A stretch of DNA of 30,412 nucleotides from CAILLO01 sp964579735 (lineage in GTDB: Bacteria; Bacillota; Clostridia; Saccharofermentanales; UBA5734). A program made the translations under genes and the position numbers. This document shows, in pieces, positions 1-8,090 of this stretch (its first letter is position 1; every line of letters begins with the position of its first letter). Below the pieces are notes generated by a model, which saw only the letters and a program-made list of their open reading frames with translations, searched no databases and was not told where the DNA came from. The stretch is from contig CAZOHH010000026.1 in NCBI GenBank assembly GCA_964579735.1, positions 1 through 30,412 of the forward strand. The letters are read 5' to 3'.

Positions 1-338
1 GCTTCCTGGCCGGAGGCGCAGCCGGCGGACCAGACGCGGATCTCGCCGCCTTCCGGTTTCCGGCATATCAGGTCGGGAAGGACGATGCGCTCCAGCACGG
101 CGAAGGCCAGCGGATCGCGGAAGAATCGGGAATAGGAGATTCGGAGCGCGTCTCGGAGCCTCGAGGCTTCCTCCGGGTCCGCCTTCATGCTCTCCAGGTA
201 CTCGGACGCGCTGCGAAGTCCGAGGGCGATGACGCGCCGTTTTATGGTATCGCTCAGAAAGGAGGCGTCGTAGACCGACACATCCATCCCATAGGAATCA
301 AGAATAAGGGTCGCTGTTCGGACCTTCGATTCGTCCAT
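1..338 (-). CDS. cheR: CheR-type protein-glutamate O-methyltransferase, N-terminal part (runs off window)
   Basis: A minus-strand frame opens with ATG at 338 (MDESKVRTATLILDSYG) and stays open to base 1, giving about 112 residues. It contains SYSRFFRDP-like sequence (ISYSRFFRDPLAF) near residue 70, which matches the conserved FFRD segment of the CheR all-alpha N-terminal domain. It then reads IRVWSAGCASGQEA at the cut end, which is the SAM-binding motif I of CheR (family knowledge: W-S-A-G-C-A-S-G-x-E). CheR methylates glutamates of chemoreceptors using S-adenosylmethionine in the cytoplasm. AGGAG lies 4 nt before the ATG, and a good promoter lies at 408-436. The gene is separate from the sugar operon upstream. 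It could also be a CheR domain of a larger hybrid protein, because the C-terminus is outside the window. Confidence 0.88.
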   Translation of the reverse strand, partial: MDESKVRTATLILDSYGMDVSVYDASFLSDTIKRRVIALGLRSASEYLESMKADPEEASRLRDALRISYSRFFRDPLAFAVLERIVLPDLICRKPEGGEIRVWSAGCASGQE

Positions 339-407
339 GGAACTCCTGTTTGGGTACCCTGCGCCGCACAATGAAAGCGACGATTCTCAACTGAGGAGTA
401 CCAACGC

Positions 408-436
408 ATCATATTCCTTGTGGGCAGGAAACTCAA
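408..436 (-). promoter_or_regulatory. sigma70-type promoter of the CheR gene
   Basis: On the minus strand TTGAGT (431-436) is followed after exactly 17 nt by TATGAT (408-413). The expected start of transcription is near 401, giving a leader of about 60 nt before the CheR ATG at 338. The element overlaps nothing coding: the UroD-like gene stops at 455. This suggests that CheR is transcribed separately from the rhamnose operon. Confidence 0.55.
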
Positions 437-454
437 ATCGGAGTCCGAAGGGGT

Positions 455-1690
455 CTATTCTGCTTTCACCATCTCCATGACCGTGCGTTCCCACTCGAAG
501 AGGTTCTCCGGGCGGCGGGCGCAGGTGCTGATGTCCTTGAGGACGATGTCGACCGAGCAGTCGTTGCGGCGGCAGGCGTCGAGGATGCGGCCGATTTCGG
601 TGCGCAGTGCGTCCTTGTCGAGGACGGGCACCGCGACGGCGGCCGGGTTGGGCTTCGAGGCGACGACGTATTTCCGGCCGATGGCTTCGGCGGCGACGTC
701 GACGTTCGCCCAGGGCGTGACGCCGATCTTGCGCAGGTTGGGGATGCGGGAGACGATGTCGATCTTGCGGTCCAGGGGCTCGCAGCAGCCGTAGTAGGCC
801 AGGCCGCACTGGCCGATGGTCTCGAGCATGTACTGGATGTCGAACTCGTCGTGCATGGCGTTGCCTACGGAGGCGAAGATCTGCGCCGTGCCGCGGCCCC
901 AGATGTCCTTGCGGGTGACGTGCGTGCCGTCGAAGCCGGGACCGGGCAGGTCCGAGACGCGGGCGGCGGTGCAGTGCAGCAGGTAGGGGTCGCAGTCGAG
1001 GAGGTCGAGCGCCTCGTACTGGTCGAGCTCCGACTTCCGGAAGTCGGTCAGGCGGCGGACGAGGGAGTGGGAGAACTCGGGTCGGTCGGCGAGGTCGAGC
1101 AGCAGGTCGGTCACCCCGCGGTAGCGCGCGATATTGTCCCAGGTCACGACGCCGAACATGTCGATGCCGGTGATGCGCACGGGTACGAGGTCTCCGAGGA
1201 TGTCGCCGACGAGTTGGTATCGGCGCAAGGTCTCGGCGCGGTCGTAGGTCACGACGGGTGGAAGCAGGCGGGCGACGTCGTCCTCGGTCTCGAGGTGGTC
1301 GATGTAGCGGTGCGCGACGATATGGTTCGCGTCGTCGGTGGCGAGGATCTCCTCCTCGAAGTTCACGCCGATGCTGGAGGTGCGGACGACCTTGTAGACG
1401 GGCACGTAGGGGCGCAGGACCTGGTCGGCGGGCATGTGCCGCTGGAGGAACAGCGCCCGGCGGAGACCGCATTCGACCTCTCGCAGATAGGGGTCGGCGC
1501 AGCGCAGGTCGAGCTCGTCGGGGTGCCCCATCTCGTTCCAGGGCAGCTCGTCGATCAGGACGACGGGGCGGACCATCTTCAGGTCGTTGACGGCCTTGTG
1601 GAGCCGCAGGGTCTCGCGGTTGTGGTCCGCCTCGGCGAGACGGGCATAGGCGAAGGCGAGGGGGCGAAGAATCCGTGCGTCGGCGTTCAT
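455..1690 (-). CDS. UroD/MtaA-like protein of unknown substrate (last gene of rhaB operon)
   Basis: This 411-residue protein starts MNADARILRPLAF and resembles the uroporphyrinogen-decarboxylase/cobalamin-methyltransferase (URO-D) fold family, not true HemE. The C-terminal half has YGCCEPLD (residues 300-307), NLRKIGVTPWAN (318-329) and a KPNP motif near 347. The same series of motifs occurs in the protein at 8087-9310, so the two are paralogues. In MtaA-type relatives this region of the barrel carries zinc-binding His/Cys residues, so the adjacent Cys pair in YGCCE may bind metal (inference). The ATG overlaps the stop of the PHP gene as ATGA, which suggests translational coupling. Its position as last gene of a rhaB operon suggests a role on rhamnose-derived or substituted sugars, possibly methyl transfer. 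No corrinoid protein is in view. Function unknown. Confidence 0.82.
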   Translation of the reverse strand: MNADARILRPLAFAYARLAEADHNRETLRLHKAVNDLKMVRPVVLIDELPWNEMGHPDELDLRCADPYLREVECGLRRALFLQRHMPADQVLRPYVPVYKVVRTSSIGVNFEEEILATDDANHIVAHRYIDHLETEDDVARLLPPVVTYDRAETLRRYQLVGDILGDLVPVRITGIDMFGVVTWDNIARYRGVTDLLLDLADRPEFSHSLVRRLTDFRKSELDQYEALDLLDCDPYLLHCTAARVSDLPGPGFDGTHVTRKDIWGRGTAQIFASVGNAMHDEFDIQYMLETIGQCGLAYYGCCEPLDRKIDIVSRIPNLRKIGVTPWANVDVAAEAIGRKYVVASKPNPAAVAVPVLDKDALRTEIGRILDACRRNDCSVDIVLKDISTCARRPENLFEWERTVMEMVKAE

Positions 1691-2859
1691 AGCGGCACCG
1701 TCCCGTTCTCGTGGGCGATCAGGGCCCAGGTGGCGTCGATCAGGTTGGAGAACCGCTCGTCGGCGAGGATGCCGATGCGGAAGCTCTGCCGCGGCGAGTT
1801 GACGTCTTCCCCGCTGACCTCGAACATGCCGTAGTGGCGGCATAGGGCGCGCAGCCGGTCGAGCTGTTCGGGGGTGTTGCGGGTAGGCATGTAGGTGACG
1901 GCGCGGATGCCGTTCTCGGCGAGGACGTCGAAGAGTTCGTCGAGGTGCGCGTCCTCGAAGGGCTGGGGGGCTTTGTCTCCAGTGACGGAGGCCTTGACGT
2001 CGCCGAGGTAGGCGTAGCAGAGGATCGCGCCGACATGGTCCGCGAAGGTGGCGAGGTCGAGCAGCAGCGGGCACTCGTCGGTGGCGGGCAGATAGATCTT
2101 CGGGACGAAGGAGGCCTTGAGGACGTTCAAAACGTCGAATTCGTAGAAGGCGTAGGACGTGTCGGACAGCTGCTTTCGCTGTCCGTCGGTCAGGGCGATG
2201 CCGAGGGCGCGGAAGTGCTCGACGAGGGGCTCGCCGCGGCCGAATCGGGCGGTCAGCGCGCGGGCGAGGGCGAGGCACAGGTGCCGCTCGGTGACGGTTC
2301 CGCCCACTGCCGCGAGGGAGAGAGGCAGGACGTCGCGGTCGAAGTCGAGGGAGATTCCGTCGGCGGCCAGCAGTGCGTTGATCCGGTCGACCATGGCGCG
2401 GTTGCGGACGTTGCGCCGTGCGCGCAAGGGGGCGAAGAAGGCCTGCACCTCGGGGATCCTGGCGTGGGGGACGCCATGGAGGGCCATGTAGCTGCAGCCG
2501 ATCTGGTCGGGGTTGTTGGTCCGTCTCTTCTCGAAGGGCGTGCCGGCCATGGAGACGCGGGCCTCGATGCCGACCGTGGTGGGGATGCCGACGAGGGCGC
2601 CGGCCTGGACGAACTCGAGGGCGCCGGCGATGCTGTCGTGGTCGACGATCCCGGCGGTGCAAAGCCCCTCGGCGCGCGCGGCGTAGACGGCGGCCGTGGG
2701 CGAGTAGGGCGAGAACGAGTAGGTGGTATGGATGTGGTTGTTGACCATCCTCGGGTCGGCGGGCGGGAATTCCGTCGTGCGGAGGACGTCCGCGAGCGCG
2801 GAGAGCCGCTCCGGTGCGGTCGGGGCGTTGAGCCGGTCCAGGATTCCGATGTCGATCAT
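1687..2859 (-). CDS. PHP-domain phosphoesterase-like protein
   Basis: The product has 390 residues. NNHIHTTYSFSPYSP places the first PHP metal pair at His42 and His44, and GIVDHDSIAGALEF gives Asp73-His74. The PHP fold (named after DNA polymerase and histidinol phosphatase) binds three divalent metals and usually hydrolyses phosphate esters. Large family members like this one, with an inserted helical section (about residues 120-220), are often of unknown substrate. Its ATG at 2859 has GAGGGAAGAG upstream. It lies 33 nt after the dehydrogenase stop and its own stop overlaps the next ATG, so it is inside the rhaB operon. A sugar-phosphate or other small-molecule phosphatase is the best guess. 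It lacks the features of DNA polymerase III. Confidence 0.85.
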   Translation of the reverse strand: MIDIGILDRLNAPTAPERLSALADVLRTTEFPPADPRMVNNHIHTTYSFSPYSPTAAVYAARAEGLCTAGIVDHDSIAGALEFVQAGALVGIPTTVGIEARVSMAGTPFEKRRTNNPDQIGCSYMALHGVPHARIPEVQAFFAPLRARRNVRNRAMVDRINALLAADGISLDFDRDVLPLSLAAVGGTVTERHLCLALARALTARFGRGEPLVEHFRALGIALTDGQRKQLSDTSYAFYEFDVLNVLKASFVPKIYLPATDECPLLLDLATFADHVGAILCYAYLGDVKASVTGDKAPQPFEDAHLDELFDVLAENGIRAVTYMPTRNTPEQLDRLRALCRHYGMFEVSGEDVNSPRQSFRIGILADERFSNLIDATWALIAHENGTVPL

Positions 2860-2892
2860 GTCTTCTCTTCCCTCATGTGCATCTTCTCCACC

Positions 2893-3768
2893 CTAGCTCA
2901 GCATGACCTGGCCGCCCGTGACGGGGATGGCCTGGCCGGTCTCGTAGGTCTGTTCGACGGCATAGAGGATGGCCTTCGCGACGTCGGACGGCAGGCAGCC
3001 GCGACCGAGGGGGACCTGGGCCTCGTAGTGGCGCCGCACGTCCTCGACGTTCTTCGCGCCGGGCACCTTGCCGGCCTTGAGGTACTGGACGAACAGGCCG
3101 CGCTCCGGGTCGGTCCACAGCGGACCCTCGAGGAAGTTGCCGGGGCAGACCGCGTTGACCTTGATGCGATAGGGCGCGAGTTCCAGGGCGAAGCTCTGCA
3201 CGAGGCCGATGCCGCCGAACTTGCTTCCGGCGTAGGCGTAGTTCATCCGGCTTCCGACGAGTCCGGACTTGGAGTTGACCTCGACCACGTCGCCGGTCCA
3301 GGATGGGTCGGCGGCGGCCTGCGCCTTCATGATGCGCGACACGTACTTCGTGCCGGTGAAGAAGGCGGTGTAGTTGACCGAGGTCACGAACTCGAAGTCC
3401 TTCTTCTCGAGCTCGTCGAGGGATCCGGCCTTGAGGACGCCGGCGTTGCTGATGAAAAGGTCGATGCCGCCGAAGTGCTCCACGGCGAAGCGGACCATCC
3501 CGGCCACGCTCTCCTCATCGGTCACGTCGACGCGCACCGAGGCCGCGCGCTCCCCGAGGTTCCCGGCCACCGTCGCGGCCAGCGGCTCGTTCAGGTCGGC
3601 GACGACGACGCAGGCGCCTTCCTTGTAGAGTTCTTCCGCGATTCCCTTGCCGAACCCCTGCGCGGCGCCGGTCACGAGGACCACCCTCCCGCCGAGACGG
3701 CCCGGAACGGCGAGCCGATCCTTGACGTGCGAAGCGGCATCGGTCTCCCATTTCGTCAGGTCGATCAT
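2893..3768 (-). CDS. rhaW: Short-chain dehydrogenase, stand-alone RhaW-like (lactaldehyde dehydrogenase half of RhaEW)
   Basis: The product has 291 residues. The N-terminal extension LTKWETDAASHVKD is followed by VTGAAQGFGKGIAEEL, the nucleotide-binding TGxxxGxG of classical short-chain dehydrogenases. Later come ISNAG, a serine in NSKSGLVGS and the YAGSK catalytic Tyr-x-x-x-Lys. In Bacillus YuxG and similar proteins, a rhamnulose-1-phosphate aldolase domain is fused to a dehydrogenase of this kind that acts on L-lactaldehyde (family knowledge). Here the aldolase half is a separate gene at 13332-14414. Its ATG overlaps the rhaB stop (ATGA at 3765-3768), supporting a role in rhamnose breakdown. 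A related alternative is sorbitol-6-phosphate-type dehydrogenase. Confidence 0.83.
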   Translation of the reverse strand: MIDLTKWETDAASHVKDRLAVPGRLGGRVVLVTGAAQGFGKGIAEELYKEGACVVVADLNEPLAATVAGNLGERAASVRVDVTDEESVAGMVRFAVEHFGGIDLFISNAGVLKAGSLDELEKKDFEFVTSVNYTAFFTGTKYVSRIMKAQAAADPSWTGDVVEVNSKSGLVGSRMNYAYAGSKFGGIGLVQSFALELAPYRIKVNAVCPGNFLEGPLWTDPERGLFVQYLKAGKVPGAKNVEDVRRHYEAQVPLGRGCLPSDVAKAILYAVEQTYETGQAIPVTGGQVMLS

Positions 3769-5255
3769 GGCGTCACCTCCGTGTCCATGAGGCGGAGCAG
3801 CTTCGCATACGCGTCCTGCCACTCCTGCGTCGGGTGCGGTTCGTACTCGTGGGTCTCGAAGGAGCGCAGGACGACCTCGCGCACCTCGGCCAGGCCGGAG
3901 AGTTCGCCCAGCGCCACGGCCTGCATCAGCAGGTTCCCGGCGCAGGCGCCCTCGGTCGGGCCCGTGACGACGCGACGGCCCGTGGCATCCGCGGCGAATC
4001 GGTTGAGGATCTTCTGCTTGACGCCGCCGCCGACGATATGGAGCGTGTCGAGCTTGGCGCCCTTGATCCCCTCGAGGCGCTCGACGGCCCAACGGTACTT
4101 GACCGCGAGGCTTTCGAAGATGCAGCGGGCCACTTCGCCCACGCTGTCGGGGACGGGCTGCTTCGTGGCGCGGCAGTACTTGCGGATCTTTTCGGTCATA
4201 TCGCCCGCGGCGAAGAAGGGGCCCCAATCCGGGTCGATCAGCGACCGGAAGGGTTCCGATGCCTCGGCGGCCTGCTCGATCTCGTCCCAGCTGAGCTTGT
4301 GCACCCCGGCGTTCCACTCGCGGCGGCACTCCTGCAGCGGCCAGAGGCCCATGATGTTCTTCAAGGGGCGGAACCCTCCCTGGACGGTGCCTTCGTTGGA
4401 GAAATTGCCCTCGTAGACCGCATCCGTGAGGACGGGTTCATCGGTCTCCACGCCGAACAGCGACCAGGTTCCTGAGGAGCAGAAGGCGAAGTTTCCGCGG
4501 CCGGGAATGGCGGCGACTGCGGAAGCGGTGTCGTGGGTGCCGACGGCGGCGAACGGCGTGCGGCCCAGGCCGAGCTCCTTCGCGACGGCAGCTGTGAGAC
4601 GGCCTCTGAGCTGCCCGGCGCGGTCGATTTGCGTGAAGAGGCGCGCCGGCAGTCCAAGCTCCCGGATCGTCTCCCAGTCCCAGTCCTGTTTACTCGGGTT
4701 GTAGAGGTTGGTCGTCGTGGCGTTGGTGTACTCGGTCTTCTTCTCGCCGGTCAGGAGGTATCCCAGAAGGTCCGGCATCAGCAGCAGCGTGTGGGCGCGG
4801 GCGAGTTCCTCGTCGCCGTCGAGCTTGCGCCGATAGAGCTGGTAGACCGTGTTGAAGTTCATGGCGGCGATGCCGTCGCGGCCGAAGAGCCTCAACTTGG
4901 GCACCACGTCCCAGGTCGCATGCATCGCGGCGTCGGTGGAGGCGCGGTAGGCGCGTGGGGTGGAAAGGAGCCGGCCCTTCGCGTCGAGCAGTCCGTAGTC
5001 CACGCCCCAGGTGTCGATGCCGAACGAAGAGAGCGCCGTGCCGCCCTGGCCGCGGTAGGCGGAGAAGCCCGTCTTGAGGTGCCCGAGGATCAGGGCCGTA
5101 TCCCAATGCGGGATGCCATCGACGTCGATGGGACCGTTCTCGAAGCGATGCAGTTCCTCTAGACCGAGCCGGTCGCCGTCGAAGCGGCCGAGCACGGCGC
5201 GTCCGTTGCTCGCACCGAGGTCGAAGGAGAGGAGTTCGAGATTCTGGTTGGCCAT
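3765..5255 (-). CDS. rhaB: L-rhamnulokinase (FGGY family)
   Basis: The product has 496 residues, close to the usual length of about 490. The N-terminus LLSFDLGASNGRAVLG is the first phosphate-binding motif of the FGGY/actin fold. GTHDTASAVAAIP, CSSGTWSLFGVE and the characteristic NIMGLWPLQECRREW follow, then VGGGVKQKILNRFAAD and TGPTEGACAGNLLMQ near the C-terminus. The NIMGLW...QECRREW stretch is diagnostic of rhamnulokinase. It phosphorylates L-rhamnulose with ATP to give L-rhamnulose 1-phosphate. The start at 5255 (MANQNLELL) is chosen because GGAGG lies 7 nt upstream. A longer frame upstream lacks such a site. It is the first gene of a four-gene operon and diverges from an AraC regulator. 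L-fuculokinase is a less likely alternative. Confidence 0.93.
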   Translation of the reverse strand: MANQNLELLSFDLGASNGRAVLGRFDGDRLGLEELHRFENGPIDVDGIPHWDTALILGHLKTGFSAYRGQGGTALSSFGIDTWGVDYGLLDAKGRLLSTPRAYRASTDAAMHATWDVVPKLRLFGRDGIAAMNFNTVYQLYRRKLDGDEELARAHTLLLMPDLLGYLLTGEKKTEYTNATTTNLYNPSKQDWDWETIRELGLPARLFTQIDRAGQLRGRLTAAVAKELGLGRTPFAAVGTHDTASAVAAIPGRGNFAFCSSGTWSLFGVETDEPVLTDAVYEGNFSNEGTVQGGFRPLKNIMGLWPLQECRREWNAGVHKLSWDEIEQAAEASEPFRSLIDPDWGPFFAAGDMTEKIRKYCRATKQPVPDSVGEVARCIFESLAVKYRWAVERLEGIKGAKLDTLHIVGGGVKQKILNRFAADATGRRVVTGPTEGACAGNLLMQAVALGELSGLAEVREVVLRSFETHEYEPHPTQEWQDAYAKLLRLMDTEVTP

Positions 5256-5330
5256 GTCGCGCCTCCGTGTGGATGGGTTCGGTCTGGCAGGTTTCGTGCC
5301 GGGGTGTCGGGTCCGGCATGTCGGGTGATG

Positions 5331-5352
5331 CTCTGATTGTACACGTTCAGAG
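5331..5352. promoter_or_regulatory. Inverted repeat with TGTACA core upstream of rhaB
   Basis: CTCTGA (5331-5336) and TCAGAG (5347-5352) form perfect 6-nt arms around a 10-nt centre that contains TGTACA. On the minus strand TACAAT occurs at 5336-5341 and could be a -10 box of rhaB, 81 nt before its ATG, but no good -35 lies 17 nt upstream. The element may be an operator or a weak promoter. The rest of 5256-5542 holds only the block at 5457-5493 and the regulator promoter. Confidence 0.3.
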
Positions 5353-5456
5353 GTCCTCGGAAACATGGACGAACGGATGCAAAGGATGAAGTTGGAAGCA
5401 CGAGGACCGGTCCGTGGCAGGATATGCTCCTAGGTTACGCTCCCGGGGTGGAATGC

Positions 5457-5493
5457 GCATCCAAGGATGTGGGCGATAAATGCCACGATGTTG
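5457..5493. promoter_or_regulatory. Shared 37-nt operator-like block, copy 1 (rhaB / AraC intergenic)
   Basis: The block reads GCATCCAA, two variable bases, AT, five variable bases, CGAT, two variable bases, then ATGCCACGATGTTG. The same pattern with identical spacing is found at 15804-15840, between rhaA and another AraC gene. The last three bases overlap the -35 box of the regulator gene's promoter (TTGCGA at 5491). AraC-family proteins bind paired direct half-sites of about this total length next to -35 boxes (family knowledge), so a rhamnose-regulon operator is the natural reading. Confidence 0.6.
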
Positions 5494-5519
5494 CGATGCG
5501 GCGGACCACGGAATACAAT
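5491..5519 (+). promoter_or_regulatory. sigma70-type promoter of the first AraC-family gene
   Basis: TTGCGA (5491-5496), 17 nt, then TACAAT (5514-5519). The predicted start of transcription is near 5526, giving a very short leader that includes the AGAGGAGGG ribosome binding site before the ATG at 5543. Exactly the same two hexamers with the same spacing occur in front of the third AraC-family gene (21106-21134). Confidence 0.6.
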
Positions 5520-5542
5520 GCGGACAGAGGAGGGCGAACATC

Positions 5543-6472
5543 ATGGAGCGGACGGTACGGAGTCTCTACGATGCGCGCCTCCTCGCGAGCGCCTTCCACC
5601 CCGTCATCGAGTCCTGGTACTACCGCGTCTGGGACGGCTTCGACATGACCCCCCACCGGCACCTGCGGACCGAGATCATGTACGTCGTCTCGGGCGAGTG
5701 CACGGTGCACCTCACCGACGAACAGGTGCGGATGCAGGAGGGCGGCTTCATCCTGGTCGACGCCGGCGTCCCGCACAGCCTCCACGTCCCCGCCGGCGCA
5801 CCCTGCCGCATGATGAACCTGGAGTTCGTCTTCGAACCCGGCGCGGACCTGCTCTCCCCCTCCACCGCCGCGGCCGCGATGCCGGCTCTGCGCGCGTTCC
5901 TCTCCCCTCCCCGGCCCTTCCGCCTCCTGACGGATGCCGAGGACCTGCACATGAGGATCCGCACGCTGCTGGACGTGCTCGACGTCCGCGTGCCGGCCGG
6001 GACCGCCGAGCTCGAGCTGCAGTTCCTGGGCCTGCTGGTGTCCGCGGCCCGCCGCTTCGCGGAGGATGCTCCGTCCGGGGGTGCGTCGGCCGAGGGCACG
6101 GGACTCGTGCCGGTCCACGTGCGGCGCGCGCTGCTCTTCCTGCGCGAGAACTACGACCGCGACGTGGGGTTGCGGGAGACCGCGGAGGCCGTCGGGGTCT
6201 CGGCCGGTCACCTCGCCCGCGTGTTCCGCCAGAGCACCGGGGAATCCGTCGGCGAATGCCTCTCGCGGATCCGCATGGACCGCGCATGCCGGCTGCTCGC
6301 CGACAGCGACCACCCCGTCGGCACCATCGCCGGGATGGTCGGCTTCGACAGCCGCCACTACTTCAACGAATTCTTCCGCGCACACGGCGGCGTGGCTCCA
6401 GGCGCCTACCGCGCCAGAGTGCGCAACCGTGCGGGCGGACCGGACGCGGACCCGCTCGCGTCGCATTTCTAG
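5543..6472 (+). CDS. AraC-family transcriptional regulator (cupin sensor), divergent from rhaB
   Basis: The product has 309 residues. The N-terminal cupin contains PHRHLRTEIMYVVSGECTV (His pair near residues 38-40) and GGFILVDAGVPHSL, which form the sugar-sensing barrel. The C-terminal part has two helix-turn-helix units: LRETAEAVGVSAGHLARVFRQ and VGTIAGMVGFDSRHYFNEFFR, typical of AraC/XylS DNA binding. The start at 5543 is chosen for AGAGGAGGG about 10 nt upstream; an upstream in-frame ATG at 5480 would place the promoter inside the gene. Position between the rhaB operon and the arabinose operon makes it a candidate regulator of either. The block at 5457-5493, which is shared with the rhaA promoter region, favours rhamnose. 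It probably also controls itself. Confidence 0.9.
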   Translation: MERTVRSLYDARLLASAFHPVIESWYYRVWDGFDMTPHRHLRTEIMYVVSGECTVHLTDEQVRMQEGGFILVDAGVPHSLHVPAGAPCRMMNLEFVFEPGADLLSPSTAAAAMPALRAFLSPPRPFRLLTDAEDLHMRIRTLLDVLDVRVPAGTAELELQFLGLLVSAARRFAEDAPSGGASAEGTGLVPVHVRRALLFLRENYDRDVGLRETAEAVGVSAGHLARVFRQSTGESVGECLSRIRMDRACRLLADSDHPVGTIAGMVGFDSRHYFNEFFRAHGGVAPGAYRARVRNRAGGPDADPLASHF

Positions 6473-6562
6473 CAGGTTCGATATCACGATTCCTTACATT
6501 CCCGCCGCTTCCGTGCGCAGGGAGGGCAACGCATCGGCGTCGACAGTGATACGATGTGGTCA

Positions 6563-6577
6563 GGCGGCCAAGCCGCC
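6563..6577 (+). promoter_or_regulatory. Hairpin directly upstream of the GH4 gene ribosome binding site
   Basis: GGCGGC (6563-6568), loop CAA, GCCGCC (6572-6577) form a perfect 6-bp GC hairpin. It ends 1-2 nt before the GGAAAGAGG ribosome binding site of the GH4 gene. It could act on translation or mRNA processing at the head of the arabinose operon. In 6473-6593 I see no convincing sigma70 promoter, so the operon may be read from the AraC promoter or need an activator. Confidence 0.3.
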
Positions 6578-6593
6578 GGAAAGAGGCGTGCGC

Positions 6594-8090
6594 ATGGGAT
6601 TCAAGATCGCATTCATCGGCGCCGGCAGCATCGGCTTCACCCGCGGGTTGCTCGGCGACCTGCTGACGGTTCCGGAGTTCCGGAATCTCTCCGTCGCCTT
6701 CACCGACATCGACGCGCACAACCTCGAGATGGTCCGAGGACTCTGCCAGCGCGACATCGACGCGAACGGGCTCGATATCCGCATCGAGGCGACGACGGAC
6801 CGCCGCGCGGCCGTCAAGGGCGCGAAGTATGTGTTCAACATGGTCCGCGTGGGCGGGCTCGAGGCCTTCGCCACCGACATCGACATCCCCCTGCGCTACG
6901 GCGTGGACCAGTGCGTCGGCGACACCCTTTGCGCGGGCGGAATCTTCTACGGCCAGCGCGGCGTCGCGGCCGTGCTCGATTTCTGCAAGGATATCCGCGA
7001 GGTCGCCTTGCCGGGGTGCCTGCTTCTCAACTACTCCAACCCGAACGCGATGCTGACCTGGGCGTGCAACCATTTCGGCGGCGTCCCCACGATCGGACTG
7101 TGTCACGGCGTAATCCACGGCGGCCACCAGATCGAGGAGGTCCTCGGAATCCCGAAGGGCGAGCTCGACTATATCTGCGCGGGCATCAACCACCAGACCT
7201 GGTACGTCTCGCTGAAGCACAAGGGCGTCGACGTCTCCGCCGGACTTCTGGCCGCCTTCGAAGCGCACCCCACGTACCGCAGGACCGAGAAGGTGCGGAT
7301 CGACATGCTGCGCCGATTCGGCTACTACTCGACGGAGTCCAACGGGCACCTGTCCGAGTACGTCGCCTGGTATCGGAAACGCCCGGAGGCCCTGCTCGAC
7401 TGGATCGACACGGAGTCCTCGTGGATCGACGGCGAGACCGGCGGCTACCTGCGCGTCTGCACCGAGGGCCGCACCTGGTTCGAGACCGACTATCCGAACT
7501 GGGTGAAGGAACCGCCGCGCGAGTTCACGCCGGAGAAGCGCGGGCACGAGCACGGCACGTATATCATCGAAAGCCTCGAGACCGGGCGCCCCTACCGCGG
7601 GCACTTCAACGTGGTCAACCAGGGGTGCATCACGAACCTGCCCGACGACTGCATCGTCGAGGTCCCCTGCTACGTCGATGGAAACGGGATCGCCGTGCCG
7701 CGCGTGGGGGATCTGCCGACCGCCTGCGCCGCCATCTGCGCGCAGAGCGTCTGGGTCCAGCGCCTGTCCGTCGAGGCGGCGGTCGCGGGCGATGACAGGC
7801 TGCTGCGCCAGGCCCTGATGCTCGACCCCCTGACCGGCGCGGTGTGCACGCCGCCGGAGATCTGGCAGATGTGCGACGAGATGCTGGTCGCCGGAGAGCG
7901 CTGGCTTCCGCAGTACGCGGAGCCCATCGCCGCCGCGAAGGCGCGCCTGGCGGAAGGTCTTGCGATTCCGGTGCGCGAAGGGTACCGTGGGGCCGCGAGG
8001 CTCCATACGAAGACCGTCGAGGAACTGGCCGAGAACGCCGTGAAGGCGCGGGCCATGGCGGGAGCCGCCGCGAAGGAGAACGTGAAATGA
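6594..8090 (+). CDS. Glycoside hydrolase family 4 enzyme (MelA-like alpha-galactosidase type)
   Basis: The product has 498 residues. It opens with FIGAGSIGF (residues 7-15), the NAD-binding Rossmann motif. LNYSNPNAM (residues 145-153), GLCHG with Cys170-His171, and GINHQTW (about 198-203) are the conserved nucleotide-, sugar- and Mn-binding motifs of GH4. GH4 enzymes cleave glycosides by an unusual redox-elimination mechanism that needs NAD+ and a divalent metal, in the cytoplasm. The length and CHG/NHQTW pattern fit the alpha-galactosidase/alpha-glucuronidase branch better than phospho-glucosidases. ATG at 6594 has AGAGG 7 nt upstream. It is the first gene of the arabinose operon, so it may free sugars from arabinose-containing oligosaccharides (inference). 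Exact specificity is open. Confidence 0.88.
   Translation: MGFKIAFIGAGSIGFTRGLLGDLLTVPEFRNLSVAFTDIDAHNLEMVRGLCQRDIDANGLDIRIEATTDRRAAVKGAKYVFNMVRVGGLEAFATDIDIPLRYGVDQCVGDTLCAGGIFYGQRGVAAVLDFCKDIREVALPGCLLLNYSNPNAMLTWACNHFGGVPTIGLCHGVIHGGHQIEEVLGIPKGELDYICAGINHQTWYVSLKHKGVDVSAGLLAAFEAHPTYRRTEKVRIDMLRRFGYYSTESNGHLSEYVAWYRKRPEALLDWIDTESSWIDGETGGYLRVCTEGRTWFETDYPNWVKEPPREFTPEKRGHEHGTYIIESLETGRPYRGHFNVVNQGCITNLPDDCIVEVPCYVDGNGIAVPRVGDLPTACAAICAQSVWVQRLSVEAAVAGDDRLLRQALMLDPLTGAVCTPPEIWQMCDEMLVAGERWLPQYAEPIAAAKARLAEGLAIPVREGYRGAARLHTKTVEELAENAVKARAMAGAAAKENVK

Noticed and set aside
455..1690. True HemE (uroporphyrinogen decarboxylase)
   Set aside because: Context is sugar catabolism, no heme genes are near, and the sequence is a divergent subgroup with the YGCCE motif instead of HemE signatures.
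1945..4416. Very long open frame on the plus strand opposite the PHP, dehydrogenase and rhaB genes
   Set aside because: It is antisense to three well-supported genes, has low-complexity Gly/Val/Glu/Asp-rich composition typical of GC-rich antisense frames, no family motif and no ribosome binding site.
6548..6559. GATACGATGTG upstream of the GH4 gene, also seen near 19860, as a third operator copy
   Set aside because: It shares only ACGATGT with the 37-nt block and needs a 3-nt indel to align; the second occurrence lies inside the small gene's leader. Too weak.
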